Shown: positions 25,303 to 32,882, counted from the first letter of the stretch. The stretch is 37,685 nucleotides of DNA from JBFWYO01 sp050186335 (GCA_050186335.1 JBFWYO010000049.1:1-37685); one strand, 5' to 3'. Notes: generated by a model from the letters alone, not told the origin. A program made the numbers and translations.

Positions 25303-25845
25303 ATGCCGCTGCTGATTGCGCTCCTCGCCCTGCCCTTGATCGAGATTGCCGGCTTCGTGCTGGTCGGCGGTTGGCTCGGCCTATGGGCGACTTTGGGACT
25401 TGTCCTGCTCTCGGCCATTGCCGGCGTAGTCGTGTTCCAGATCGCCGGTCGCTCGATGGCCGCGCGGGTCAGTCAGGCGATCGACCGCCAGGCTCCGCCG
25501 ATGGCCGAGTTGTTTCACGGTTTCTGCCTCGTGGCAGCCGCTATCTTATTGATTATACCGGGCTTTTTTACCGATTTGGCAGCGCTGCTGCTGCTCCTGC
25601 CGCCGCTGCGCAACGTGCTCGGCCTGGTGCTTTGGCGGTTTGCCGCCGCCCGCCGGCGCCCGGATATCCGACGCAGCACCGTCATCGACGGCGAGTTCGA
25701 GGACATAACGCCCGCGGCGAACCGGTCCGCGACCCGGCCGCCGAACTCTGCGCCGAGCGCGAACCCGCACGACCCGCCGGCAAACCGACCGCTGATCCAG
25801 CCGAACCGGCCGCCCAACCCCTCGAGCCCGTGGCGCAAAGACTAA
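25303..25845 (+). CDS. fxsA: FxsA family membrane protein
   Basis: This 180-residue inner membrane protein has about four hydrophobic segments. It starts PLLIALLALPLIEIAGFVLVG with the family's IE dyad, then WLGLWATLGLVLLSAIAGVVV, and IIPGFFTDLAALLLLLPPLR, the FxsA hallmark. FxsA in E. coli relieves exclusion of phage T7 by plasmid F when overexpressed; its normal role is unknown. After residue 135 a Pro/Asn/Arg-rich tail (repeated PPN and NRP) is low-complexity. It is divergent from tim44 and 153 bases upstream of secB, an order shared by related genomes. Confidence 0.9.
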   Translation: MPLLIALLALPLIEIAGFVLVGGWLGLWATLGLVLLSAIAGVVVFQIAGRSMAARVSQAIDRQAPPMAELFHGFCLVAAAILLIIPGFFTDLAALLLLLPPLRNVLGLVLWRFAAARRRPDIRRSTVIDGEFEDITPAANRSATRPPNSAPSANPHDPPANRPLIQPNRPPNPSSPWRKD

Positions 25846-25998
25846 CGCAAGCGGCCGGGGCCGGTTTGCCGCGCCGGCCGAACCGGCCGCCGTCACGGCC
25901 TGCCATGTTGCCCGCTGCGTGGTTCCGTGATAGCCACTCGCCCGCCTGCTTGCGGCCCGATGCGGCCGTTTGCCGCCCCCCGCCCCAAGGAGACAGAG

Positions 25999-26490
25999 AT
26001 GGCCGAAAACCAACCGACACAAGCGCCGACCAACGGCTCAGGCGAACCGCCGCTGATCGTGCGCGGTCAGTATGTGAAGGACTTGTCGTTCGAGAATCCG
26101 GGCGCGCCGCAGTCGCTGGTCAACATGAACCAGGCGCCGGCCGTCGACGTGAACGTCAACGTCGCCGTCAACAATGTGCAGGGCAACGATTTCGAAGTGG
26201 TGCTGACGCTGAATGCCAGCGCCACCAACGACGGCAAGTCGGTGTTCGTGGTCGAGTTGGCCTATGCCGGCGTGTTCACGCTCAGCCCGTCGATTCCGGA
26301 AGAACATAAGGGGCCGGTGCTGCTGATCGAATGTCCGCGCCTGCTGTTCCCGTTCGCCCGCGCCATCGTCGCCGACGCCACGCGCGAAGGCGGCTTCCCG
26401 CCGCTGATGCTGCAGCCGATCGATTTCGTCGCGATCTATCAGCAGCAGGCGACCAACGCCCAGCAGCAGCCCAGCCCGGCGAACGCCTGA
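25999..26490 (+). CDS. secB: Protein-export chaperone SecB
   Basis: SecB keeps precursor proteins unfolded and hands them to SecA. The 163-residue tetramer-forming protein shows GQYVKDLSFENPGAP, FEVVLTLNASAT, VELAYAGVFTL and PLMLQPIDFVAIYQQQ, all typical. ATG 25999 follows AAGGAGA (25987-25993) at ideal spacing, so the upstream in-frame ATG at 25927 is rejected. The C-terminus is a Gln/Pro-rich tail. It converges on dnaQ, with a 218-base gap that contains repeats. Confidence 0.96.
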   Translation: MAENQPTQAPTNGSGEPPLIVRGQYVKDLSFENPGAPQSLVNMNQAPAVDVNVNVAVNNVQGNDFEVVLTLNASATNDGKSVFVVELAYAGVFTLSPSIPEEHKGPVLLIECPRLLFPFARAIVADATREGGFPPLMLQPIDFVAIYQQQATNAQQQPSPANA

Positions 26491-26508
26491 CCGCGCGACG
26501 CGCCGATC

Positions 26509-26537
26509 GTCGCCCTGGTTGTCGCCCTGGTTGTCGC
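26509..26537. repeat. Tandem 12-base repeat downstream of secB
   Basis: GTCGCCCTGGTT occurs at 26509-26520 and 26521-26532 exactly, followed by the first five bases of a third unit. It lies in the non-coding gap after secB and could vary by slippage. Confidence 0.6.
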
Positions 26538-26593
26538 GCCGGCCGAAGCGCAGTGCAGAGCCGGGGTCCGGAAAGTTTCCGCGATTACGATGG

Positions 26594-26634
26594 ACCCCGG
26601 ATCGGCGCGCCGCTACGCGTCGCTGGTCCGGGGT
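26594..26634. repeat. Palindromic ACCCCGGA...TCCGGGGT element between secB and dnaQ
   Basis: ACCCCGGA at 26594-26601 and TCCGGGGT at 26627-26634 are inverted, with a 25-base spacer, followed by GACAG. A further CCGGGGTCCGG lies at 26561-26571. Sequences of the form GGACCCCGGA...TCCGGGGTGAC are a very common dispersed intergenic repeat in alphaproteobacteria. In this convergent gap it may also end transcription or stabilise mRNA ends. The rest of the 218-base gap shows no gene. Confidence 0.6.
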
Positions 26635-26708
26635 GACAGATCATTATTTGGCAATGGCGGTCATTCGCCACGCCGTACCCCAAAGAATTCCCCGGCCGTG
26701 GTACGGCC

Positions 26709-27392
26709 CTAGCCGCGGTTCCAGATCGGTTCTTTGAGTTTCGCCAGGAACGTCTCGTGGGCCGCCAGTTCGGCGGCGCTCGGCGCGTGCGGACGCGGCG
26801 CGCGAAACTGCAGCGGCGCAGCGGTGCCGGCGGCGTCGGACGCGGCCGCAGCCGCTTCGGCGCTGAGATCGAGATCCGGCTGCCGTCCGCCGACCAGCTC
26901 CAGATAAACTTCCGCCAACAGTTGCGAATCGAGCAGCGCGCCGTGCTTGGTGCGCGCCGAAAGATCGATCTCGAAGCGCTTGCACAACGCATCCAGGCTG
27001 GCCGGCGCGCCCGGATATTTCTGCCGCGCCAAGGCCACGGTATCGATGGCGCGCGTGCGCAGGATCGCTTCGCGGCCGACGCGCTTGAGTTCGGCGTTCA
27101 GAAACTTGAGATCGAAATCGGCGTTGTGGATGATCAGCGGCGAATCGGCGATGAATTCGAAGAACGACTCGACGATCTTGTCGAACGTCGGGTGCTTGGC
27201 GAGGAATTCCGCCGACAGCCCGTGGATCGCGAACGCCTCCTCGGGCATGTCGCGCTGCGGATTGATGTGGCGATGAAATTCGCGGCCGCTCGGGACGTGG
27301 TTGATCAGCTCGACGCAGGCCAGCTCGACCAGCCGGTGACCGGCATCGGGATCGAGCCCCGTGGTTTCGGTGTCGAGCACGATTTCGCGCAT
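26709..27392 (-). CDS. dnaQ: DNA polymerase III epsilon subunit (proofreading 3'-5' exonuclease)
   Basis: DnaQ proofreads newly made DNA in the replicase core. The 227-residue DEDDh exonuclease has D7-T-E9 in IVLDTETTGLDP. ExoII is IIHNADFDLKFLNAEL, and ExoIII has the His and Asp in KHGALLDSQLLAEVY. A variable Ala-rich linker leads to a C-terminal helix (AAHETFLAKLKEPIWNRG) that would bind the polymerase alpha subunit. The ATG at 27392 shares one base with the coaE stop (TAATG). It is the last gene of the ppsR-maf-aroE-coaE-dnaQ unit. Confidence 0.96.
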   Translation of the reverse strand: MREIVLDTETTGLDPDAGHRLVELACVELINHVPSGREFHRHINPQRDMPEEAFAIHGLSAEFLAKHPTFDKIVESFFEFIADSPLIIHNADFDLKFLNAELKRVGREAILRTRAIDTVALARQKYPGAPASLDALCKRFEIDLSARTKHGALLDSQLLAEVYLELVGGRQPDLDLSAEAAAAASDAAGTAAPLQFRAPRPHAPSAAELAAHETFLAKLKEPIWNRG

Positions 27393-28042
27393 TATTTCTG
27401 TCTCCCGTTGCCGTTCCGGCGGGCGGTGATGATCGCCGGCCAGACCCGGCTCGGTCTGCTTCGCTCGGCGCGCACCACGCGGCGCAAAGCCAGAAGCGTC
27501 GCGCGCATGCCCTGGTTGGACGGTATCACGTAATCGGCGCGGCGGCGCTTGTCGACGTCCGAGATCTGGCGCGAAAGTATGAACCTGAACTTTTCCGGCG
27601 ACATGTTCGGCCGCGCCAGCACGCGCAGGCGCTGGATATGTGCCGGCGCCGAGACCACGATGGTGGCGTCGCAGCTTTTTTCCAGGCCGCCTTCGAACAG
27701 CAGCGGAATGTCGAGCACCACGAGCTTTGCGCCGCGCAGCGCGCAGGCCTGCAGAAACCGGTCGCGTTCCTGCGCCACCATCGGGTGCACGATGGCTTCG
27801 AGGCGCTTGAGCGCCGGCGTGTCGTTGGTGACCAGCCGGCTGAGTTCGACCCGGTCGACGGCGCGGTTCTTGACCGCGCTCGGAAACGCGGCGGCGATCT
27901 TCGGCACCGCGCGGCCGCCCGTCGCGAAAAGCCGATGCACCGTGGCATCGGAATCGACCACCGGCACGCCGAGATAGCGCAAAAACCGAGCGGCCGTGCT
28001 TTTGCCCATGCCGATCGAACCGGTGAGACCGAGCACGCGCAT
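27392..28042 (-). CDS. coaE: Dephospho-CoA kinase
   Basis: CoaE phosphorylates dephospho-CoA, the last step of coenzyme A synthesis. The 216-residue P-loop kinase has Walker A GSIGMGKS at residues 8-15. DSDATVHRLF is the conserved acidic substrate motif. VHPMV and LDIPLLFEGG follow, and then the lid region SRQISDVDKRRRADYVI with the usual Asn-x-Gly element (SNQG). The start ATG at 28042 overlaps the aroE stop by one base. Confidence 0.96.
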   Translation of the reverse strand: MRVLGLTGSIGMGKSTAARFLRYLGVPVVDSDATVHRLFATGGRAVPKIAAAFPSAVKNRAVDRVELSRLVTNDTPALKRLEAIVHPMVAQERDRFLQACALRGAKLVVLDIPLLFEGGLEKSCDATIVVSAPAHIQRLRVLARPNMSPEKFRFILSRQISDVDKRRRADYVIPSNQGMRATLLALRRVVRAERSRPSRVWPAIITARRNGNGRQK

Positions 28043-28899
28043 CACGGATGCTTCTTCGGCAGCAGATCCGCCGCGACGAAATCGTACAGCGCGCGCGTCA
28101 CCTGCGGTTCGACGCCGAACCAGGATTTGAAGCCGGGCCGGCCCTGGTGCAGCAGCATGCCCAGCCCATCGACCGCCGGATTGCCGCGCGCCCGGGCGCG
28201 CGTCAGCAGCGCGGTTTCCAGCGGCACGTAGACGATATGGTAGACCACGGCGGATTTCGGCAGGCGATCCAGGGCAAGCTCGAGCGGCGGCTGGCCCTCC
28301 ATGCCGAGCGTGGATGTGTTGACCAGCAGGGCCGCGCCGTCGAGCGCGGCCGCCGCCCCGTCCCAGCCGCCGACCCGCGCCTGCACGCCCATCGAATCGA
28401 CCAGCTTTTCGGCCTTGTCGACCGAGCGATTGATCACCCGAATATCCTTGCAGCCGGCGTCCGCCAGCGCCACCAGCACCGCGCGCGCGGCACCGCCGGC
28501 GCCCAACACGACCGCCGGCCCGCCGCCGATCGGGAATTTCGGCACGCTCGCCGCGAGATGTTCGACGAACCCGAACGCATCCGTGTTGCGGCCGGCGATC
28601 TTGCCGTCGGCAAACACCATCGTGTTGACCGCGCCGATGCGCCGCGCATCGGCATCGACGGTATCGCAGACGGCGAGGGCCGCTTCCTTGTGCGGCAAGG
28701 TCACGTTGGCGCCGGCGAATCCGAGATCGACCAGCGCGCGCACCGCGGCGGCGAAACGTTCCGGGCGGACCGGCAAGGGCACATAGGTGCCGTCGATGCC
28801 GTGCTGCGCGAGCCAATAGCCGTGCAGGCGCGGCGAACGCGAATGGCCGACCGGCCAGCCGAGCACCCCCGCCACTTTCGCTTTGCCGCTCAGCGTCAT
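28042..28899 (-). CDS. aroE: Shikimate dehydrogenase
   Basis: AroE reduces 3-dehydroshikimate with NADPH in aromatic amino acid synthesis. The 285-residue enzyme has the shikimate site WPVGHSRSPRLH (15-26), with the catalytic lysine K71 in NVTLPHKEAA and D107 in RNTDAFGF. The NADP loop is GAGGAA (133-138). Its ATG overlaps the maf stop as ATGA and its stop shares one base with coaE, giving tight coupling. Confidence 0.96.
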   Translation of the reverse strand: MTLSGKAKVAGVLGWPVGHSRSPRLHGYWLAQHGIDGTYVPLPVRPERFAAAVRALVDLGFAGANVTLPHKEAALAVCDTVDADARRIGAVNTMVFADGKIAGRNTDAFGFVEHLAASVPKFPIGGGPAVVLGAGGAARAVLVALADAGCKDIRVINRSVDKAEKLVDSMGVQARVGGWDGAAAALDGAALLVNTSTLGMEGQPPLELALDRLPKSAVVYHIVYVPLETALLTRARARGNPAVDGLGMLLHQGRPGFKSWFGVEPQVTRALYDFVAADLLPKKHP

Positions 28900-29507
28900 G
28901 CCAGCACCCGTTTATGGGCGCGCAGAAATTCCAGCAGCGGCAGCAAAGGCAGGCCGAGAATCGTGAAATAGTCGCCGTCGATGCGCGCAAACAATTGCGC
29001 GCCGATTCCTTCGAGCTGATACGCGCCGACCGATCTGGTTACCGCGTCGCCGACCCGCGCGAGATAATCGTCCACGAACGCATCGGAAAAATTACGCACC
29101 AGCAAGGTGGCATGTTCGGTTCGCATCCACAGCACCTGGCCGTCGCGCACCACGCACGCACTTGATATGAGGCGATGCGACTTGCCGCGCAGTTCGAGCA
29201 ATTGGGCGCGCGCGGCGCTTACGTCCTGCGGCTTGTCGAACCATTGGCCGCCGCACTCCAGCACCTGATCCGCGCCGATCACCATGGCCGCCTGCGGCGC
29301 CTTGCGCGCGACGTGCTGCGCCTTGAGTTCGGCCAGGGCTTCGGCCAGTTGCGCACCGCTGGCTTTCTCGGCGCGCAGGGCGCGCTTCATCTCGTCCTCG
29401 TCGACCGCAGCCGGCACGACATCGAAAATCAGACCGGCATTGCGCAGCATGGTTGCGCGCGTGGCACTGCCAGACGCCAGGATCAATTTCGGCGCGCCGT
29501 GATTCAT
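28896..29507 (-). CDS. maf: Maf family nucleotide pyrophosphatase
   Basis: Maf proteins hydrolyse non-canonical or modified nucleoside triphosphates. This 203-residue member has ILASGSATRATMLRNAG (9-25) as the N-terminal substrate loop and D80 in VIGADQVL as the catalytic acid. YQLEGIGAQLFARIDGDYFTILGLPL forms the C-terminal conserved block. The usual double Arg (SxxRR) is replaced by ATRAT, as in some alphaproteobacterial relatives, so dTTP/UTP versus m7GTP preference cannot be read off. It is coupled by ATGA to both ppsR and aroE. Confidence 0.92.
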   Translation of the reverse strand: MNHGAPKLILASGSATRATMLRNAGLIFDVVPAAVDEDEMKRALRAEKASGAQLAEALAELKAQHVARKAPQAAMVIGADQVLECGGQWFDKPQDVSAARAQLLELRGKSHRLISSACVVRDGQVLWMRTEHATLLVRNFSDAFVDDYLARVGDAVTRSVGAYQLEGIGAQLFARIDGDYFTILGLPLLPLLEFLRAHKRVLA

Positions 29508-30376
29508 GCTGGCACGGTCGGCGGCACGCCGCCGTCGGTTTCGGACGACGAGACGCCGTGCGGATGATTGCGCTGGCTATAGATCTGCAGGATCGCGGCG
29601 GCGGTTTCCTCGATCGAACGGCGCGTGACGTCGATCACCGGCCAGCCATGCTTGGTGAACAGGCGGCGGGCGAACGCGATCTCGTCCTTGATCGCCTCCA
29701 TGTCGGTGTAATCGGTTTCCTGGCCTTGGTTGAGCAGACGCAGACGATTGCGCCGGATCTGGACGAGCCGCATCGGATCCTCGGTGAGGCCGACGATCAG
29801 CGCATCCCTGGCCTCGAACAATTGCGGCGGCAAAGGACTGTTCGGCACGATCGGCACGTTGGCGGCCTTGATGCCGCGATTGGCGAGATAGATGCAGGTC
29901 GGCGTTTTCGACGTGCGCGAGACGCCGACCAGGATCACATCCGCCAGTTTCAGCGTATCGACCGCTTGGCCGTCGTCATGCGCCATGACGTAATTGATCG
30001 CATCGATGCGGGTGAAATACTCCGCGTCCATGGCGTGCTGGCGGCCCGGCTGATCGCGGCTGGCGGCCCCGAAATAGGTCGCCATCGCGTTGATGAACGG
30101 TTCGATGACCGAAATGGCGGTAAGGTTTTTCTGCCGGCAGAAATTCTTCAACGCCTCGCGCAGCTCCTTGTCCAGCATGGTGTATAGAATCAGGCCGGGT
30201 GCTGCCTCCAATTCCTCGAACACGGTTTGCAGCGCGCGCTTGCTGCGCACCATCGGCCAGACATGTTCGACCACCTCTACGTCTTCGAACTGGACCGCGC
30301 AGGCGCGCGCGATCGAGCGCACGGTTTCACCGGTGGCGTCGGAAATGAGATATATATGGTGCTTCCGCTTCTGCAT
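29504..30376 (-). CDS. ppsR: Putative pyruvate,water dikinase / PPDK regulatory protein (DUF299; RP001 homologue)
   Basis: This bifunctional kinase/pyrophosphorylase family switches PEP synthetase or pyruvate phosphate dikinase off and on by phosphorylating a threonine. The 290-residue protein opens with HHIYLISDATGETVRSIARA, the DUF299 hallmark, and has the P-loop-like GVSRTSKTP at residues 151-159. The homologue in Rickettsia is RP001 and, with hemE, it flanks the chromosomal origin in Caulobacter; here too the next gene to the right is hemE. It is the first gene of the leftward unit ending with dnaQ, coupled by ATGA to maf. Confidence 0.93.
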   Translation of the reverse strand: MQKRKHHIYLISDATGETVRSIARACAVQFEDVEVVEHVWPMVRSKRALQTVFEELEAAPGLILYTMLDKELREALKNFCRQKNLTAISVIEPFINAMATYFGAASRDQPGRQHAMDAEYFTRIDAINYVMAHDDGQAVDTLKLADVILVGVSRTSKTPTCIYLANRGIKAANVPIVPNSPLPPQLFEARDALIVGLTEDPMRLVQIRRNRLRLLNQGQETDYTDMEAIKDEIAFARRLFTKHGWPVIDVTRRSIEETAAAILQIYSQRNHPHGVSSSETDGGVPPTVPA

Positions 30377-30400
30377 GCGATGGCGATCGATTCATCTGCC

Positions 30401-30409
30401 TGTGGAAAA
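30401..30409 (-). promoter_or_regulatory. DnaA-box-like site 1
   Basis: On the minus strand this reads TTTTCCACA, 8/9 to TTATCCACA. It lies 25 bases from the ppsR start and could also couple DnaA to ppsR expression. Confidence 0.5.
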
Positions 30410-30534
30410 GGTACGTACAAGCTGGTGATGGAGCGGCCGGTTGCTCCCTCGGCGCTTAACTATCCCGATATTACGAGTTGAATGCGGAATTTCCAGATGC
30501 CGTTGAACACCTGCGCGTCGTATTCCCACCTGGT

Positions 30535-30543
30535 TGTGCAAAA
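30535..30543 (-). promoter_or_regulatory. DnaA-box-like site 2
   Basis: On the minus strand this reads TTTTGCACA, 8/9 to TTATNCACA, and lies centrally in the ppsR-hemE gap. Confidence 0.45.
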
Positions 30544-30597
30544 CGCCCGCGACTCGATTGCGACCCGATTCGATCCCCGCTATCGACGTTTTCCCGC

Positions 30598-30606
30598 CTA
30601 TCCACA
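30598..30606 (+). promoter_or_regulatory. DnaA-box-like site 3
   Basis: On the plus strand this reads CTATCCACA, differing from TTATCCACA only in the first base. It is the best match in the region. Confidence 0.55.
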
Positions 30607-30735
30607 AAGCCAGCGCGGATGCTCACTGTCGGATGGTTCAAGCGAATCCCCCACAGCGCACCCGCCAGCCGCACGGCCAAAACCGCAATTCGGGATAAAC
30701 CCCGGCTAACAAGTAATCCCGCCGACTCACAGGCC

Positions 30736-30785
30736 CTACTACCACTACTACTACCTTCTCTATCTAAATAAGGAAGTAGTAGAGA
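30736..30785. repeat. TAG-trinucleotide, A+T-rich inverted element; candidate DNA unwinding element
   Basis: The minus strand carries TAG trinucleotides in a row (with one TGG interruption) across 30736-30755. The plus strand has GAAGTAGTAG at about 30773-30782. The two arms form an imperfect stem (CTACTACCTTC with GAAGTAGTAG) around the A+T-rich TCTATCTAAATAAG. Runs of TAG resemble DnaA-trios, the single-strand DnaA loading repeats next to DnaA boxes in several bacterial origins. The sequence pattern is seen; the role is inferred. Confidence 0.45.
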
Positions 30786-30821
30786 GAGACAGCATAACTC
30801 GGCAAAAGGTCCTCGAAGCTC

Positions 30822-31841
30822 GTGACCAAACGCTTTCTCCTGGCATTCGAAACCGCGCTGAAACCGCCGCCCGTGTGGCTGATGCGGCAGGCCGGGCGCT
30901 ATCTGCCGGAATATCGTGCGCTGCGCGCCGAGGCCGGCGGGTTCCTGGACTTGGTCTACAACCCGGGTTTGGCCACCGAGATAACCTTGCAGCCGATCAA
31001 GCGCTTCGGTTTCGACGCCGCGATCCTGTTTTCGGATATTCTCGTGGTGCCGCATGCGCTGGGCTGCGGCCTGCGCTTTGCCGAGGGCGAGGGGCCGATC
31101 CTCGAGACGATTCGCGACGACGAGGCGCTGGAAGGATTGTCGCTGGGCGGTGTAGGTGAAAAATTCGAAGCGGTTTGGCGCACGGTGGATGGGGTTAAAG
31201 CCAGGCTGCCGGCGAACACGGCGCTGATCGGATTTGCCGGCGCACCGTGGACCGTGGCCAGCTACATGCTGGAAGGCGGATCGAGCCGGGATTTCGCGGT
31301 GGCCAAACGGATCATGTGGCGCGATCCGGTATTCTTCGACAATCTGATCGATCTGCTGGTCGAAGCCACGATCGCCTATCTGGACGGTCAGGTCAAAGCC
31401 GGCGCAGACGCGTTGCAGCTGTTCGATTCCTGGGCCGGCGCCTTGCCGGAAACCGAGTTCCGCGCGTGGAGCATCGAGCCGACGAAGCAGATCGTCGCGG
31501 GGATCAAGGCCAAGCATCCGAAGATTCCGGTGATCGGGTTTCCGCGCGGCGCCGGACCGATGCTGGAAAGCTACGCGCGCGAGACCGGCGTCGACGGCGT
31601 TTCCGCCGACAGTTCGGTGCCGCTGGCGACCATGCAGGCGTTGCAGAAGCATGTGCTGGTGCAAGGCAATCTGGATCCGATCCTGCTGGTGGCGGGCGGC
31701 GAACCCTTAAGCAAAGCGGCCCGCCGGCTGATCGACGGGCTGTCCGGCGGCCGGCATATTTTCAATTTGGGCCATGGCATCGTGCCGGAAACGCCGCCCG
31801 AGCATGTCACGGCGCTGCTCGACGAAGTGCGAGCCTTGTAG
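30822..31841 (+). CDS. hemE: Uroporphyrinogen decarboxylase
   Basis: HemE removes four carboxyl groups from uroporphyrinogen III to give coproporphyrinogen III. The 339-residue TIM barrel carries the signature PVWLMRQAGRYLPEYR at residues 17-32 (R22 and R26 bind substrate). The DILVVPHALG region has the catalytic-site Asp, and the C-terminal FNLGHGIVPETPPEHV holds the conserved His. The start is GTG at 30822, 13-17 bases after AAAAGG; no ATG precedes the signature. It heads the rightward hemE-hemH-hemJ run next to the probable origin. Confidence 0.96.
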   Translation: MTKRFLLAFETALKPPPVWLMRQAGRYLPEYRALRAEAGGFLDLVYNPGLATEITLQPIKRFGFDAAILFSDILVVPHALGCGLRFAEGEGPILETIRDDEALEGLSLGGVGEKFEAVWRTVDGVKARLPANTALIGFAGAPWTVASYMLEGGSSRDFAVAKRIMWRDPVFFDNLIDLLVEATIAYLDGQVKAGADALQLFDSWAGALPETEFRAWSIEPTKQIVAGIKAKHPKIPVIGFPRGAGPMLESYARETGVDGVSADSSVPLATMQALQKHVLVQGNLDPILLVAGGEPLSKAARRLIDGLSGGRHIFNLGHGIVPETPPEHVTALLDEVRAL

Positions 31842-31850
31842 GAGCCGGTG

Positions 31851-32882
31851 ATGGCGCGCGTTGCAGTGGTGCTGTTCAACCTGGGTGGGCCGGACAAGCC
31901 GGACTCGGTCGAGCCGTTTCTGTTCAACCTGTTTTCCGATCCGGCGATTCTGCGCGTGCCTGGCTTCGTGCGCTGGTTCCTGGCGCGCCTGATCTCCAGG
32001 CGGCGCGCGCCGGTGGCGCGGGAAATCTACGCCCAGCTCGGCGGCGGCTCGCCGATCCTGCCGAACACGCAGGCGCAGGCGCGCGCTTTGGAAACCGCGC
32101 TGCAGGACACCGCGAACGAGCTCCGCTGTTTCATCGCCATGCGATATTGGCACCCGTTCGCAGCCGAGGCGGCGCGCGCGGTGAAGGAATTTTCGCCCGA
32201 CGAAATCGTCCTGCTGCCGCTGTATGCGCAATTTTCCACCACGACCACCGCGTCCTCGCTCGAGGATTGGCAACGCGCGGCGCGCGACATCGGACTCAAC
32301 GCGCCCAGCCGCACGCTGTGCTGCTATCCGGATCAGCCGGGCTACATCGCCGCCTTGGCGGCGCCGATCGCCGCCGCGGTGGCCGCGACGCCGTCTGCGC
32401 GGGTGCTGTTTTCCGCCCACGGCTTGCCGGAGAAGATCGTCCGCCAGGGCGATCCGTACCAATGGCAGGTCGAGCGGACCGCGCGCGCGGTGGTGGAGCA
32501 GGTGAACAAGCCAGAGCTCGATTGGCTCGTCTGCTACCAGAGCCGTGTCGGGCCGCTGAAATGGCTCGGGCCGTCGACCGAGGACGAGATCAAGCGCGCC
32601 GGCGCCGAAAAGAAACCTTTAATCGTGGTGCCGATCGCCTTCGTCTCGGAACATTCGGAGACCTTGGTCGAGCTCGACATCGAGTATCGCCATGTCGCGG
32701 AACAGGCCGGCGTGCCGTCCTACACGCGGCTGCCGACGGTCTCCGCCGATCCGGCGTTCATCGCCGGCCTGGCGGACCTGGTGCGCGCCGCGCGCAAGCT
32801 GGGGCCGGCGGCGTCGCCCGCGGGCGGTACCCGGCTGTGCCCGCCGGAATTCGCCGGCTGCGTGTGCCGCGCCGGCGGATGA
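31851..32882 (+). CDS. hemH: Ferrochelatase HemH
   Basis: HemH inserts ferrous iron into protoporphyrin IX. At 343 residues it has the usual soluble/membrane-edge bacterial size. VAVVLFNLGGPD opens it. H190 in LFSAHGLPEK is the metal-site His, and E267/E270 in FVSEHSETLVELD form the opposite side. QSRVGPLKWLGP is also typical. C158 (in TLCCYP) with C330, C337 and C339 near the C-terminus suggests a [2Fe-2S] cluster as in Caulobacter ferrochelatase, though the tail spacing is C-x6-C-x-C. ATG 31851 has AGGAG six bases upstream (31840-31844), preferred over the adjacent GTG 31848. The gap from hemE is nine bases. Confidence 0.95.
   Translation: MARVAVVLFNLGGPDKPDSVEPFLFNLFSDPAILRVPGFVRWFLARLISRRRAPVAREIYAQLGGGSPILPNTQAQARALETALQDTANELRCFIAMRYWHPFAAEAARAVKEFSPDEIVLLPLYAQFSTTTTASSLEDWQRAARDIGLNAPSRTLCCYPDQPGYIAALAAPIAAAVAATPSARVLFSAHGLPEKIVRQGDPYQWQVERTARAVVEQVNKPELDWLVCYQSRVGPLKWLGPSTEDEIKRAGAEKKPLIVVPIAFVSEHSETLVELDIEYRHVAEQAGVPSYTRLPTVSADPAFIAGLADLVRAARKLGPAASPAGGTRLCPPEFAGCVCRAGG

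Larger units (their letters stand above)
30377..30821. other. Probable chromosomal replication origin (oriC) between ppsR and hemE
   Basis: This is a 445-base gene-free region between divergent ppsR (RP001 homologue) and hemE, the same pair that flanks the origin in Caulobacter crescentus and Rickettsia. It holds three 8/9 matches to the DnaA box TTATNCACA and one 7/9 match (TTATCCCGA, minus strand, 30690-30698). Five GANTC sites lie at 30389, 30551, 30567, 30644 and 30724. An A+T-rich element with TAG repeats is at 30736-30785. Genes point away on both sides (ppsR to dnaQ leftward; hemE to rho rightward), as expected for bidirectional replication. Promoters for ppsR and hemE must also lie here. 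Short open frames within it look like chance. Confidence 0.7.

Noticed and set aside
30456..30470. Possible CtrA binding site (TTAA-N7-TTAA) in the candidate origin
   Set aside because: The first half TTAA is present but the second reads GATA, so the full motif is not met.
30392..30771. Open frames of 71 codons (minus) and 97 codons (plus) within the ppsR-hemE gap
   Set aside because: No Shine-Dalgarno, no recognisable protein and mutual overlap; the region has origin-like signals instead.
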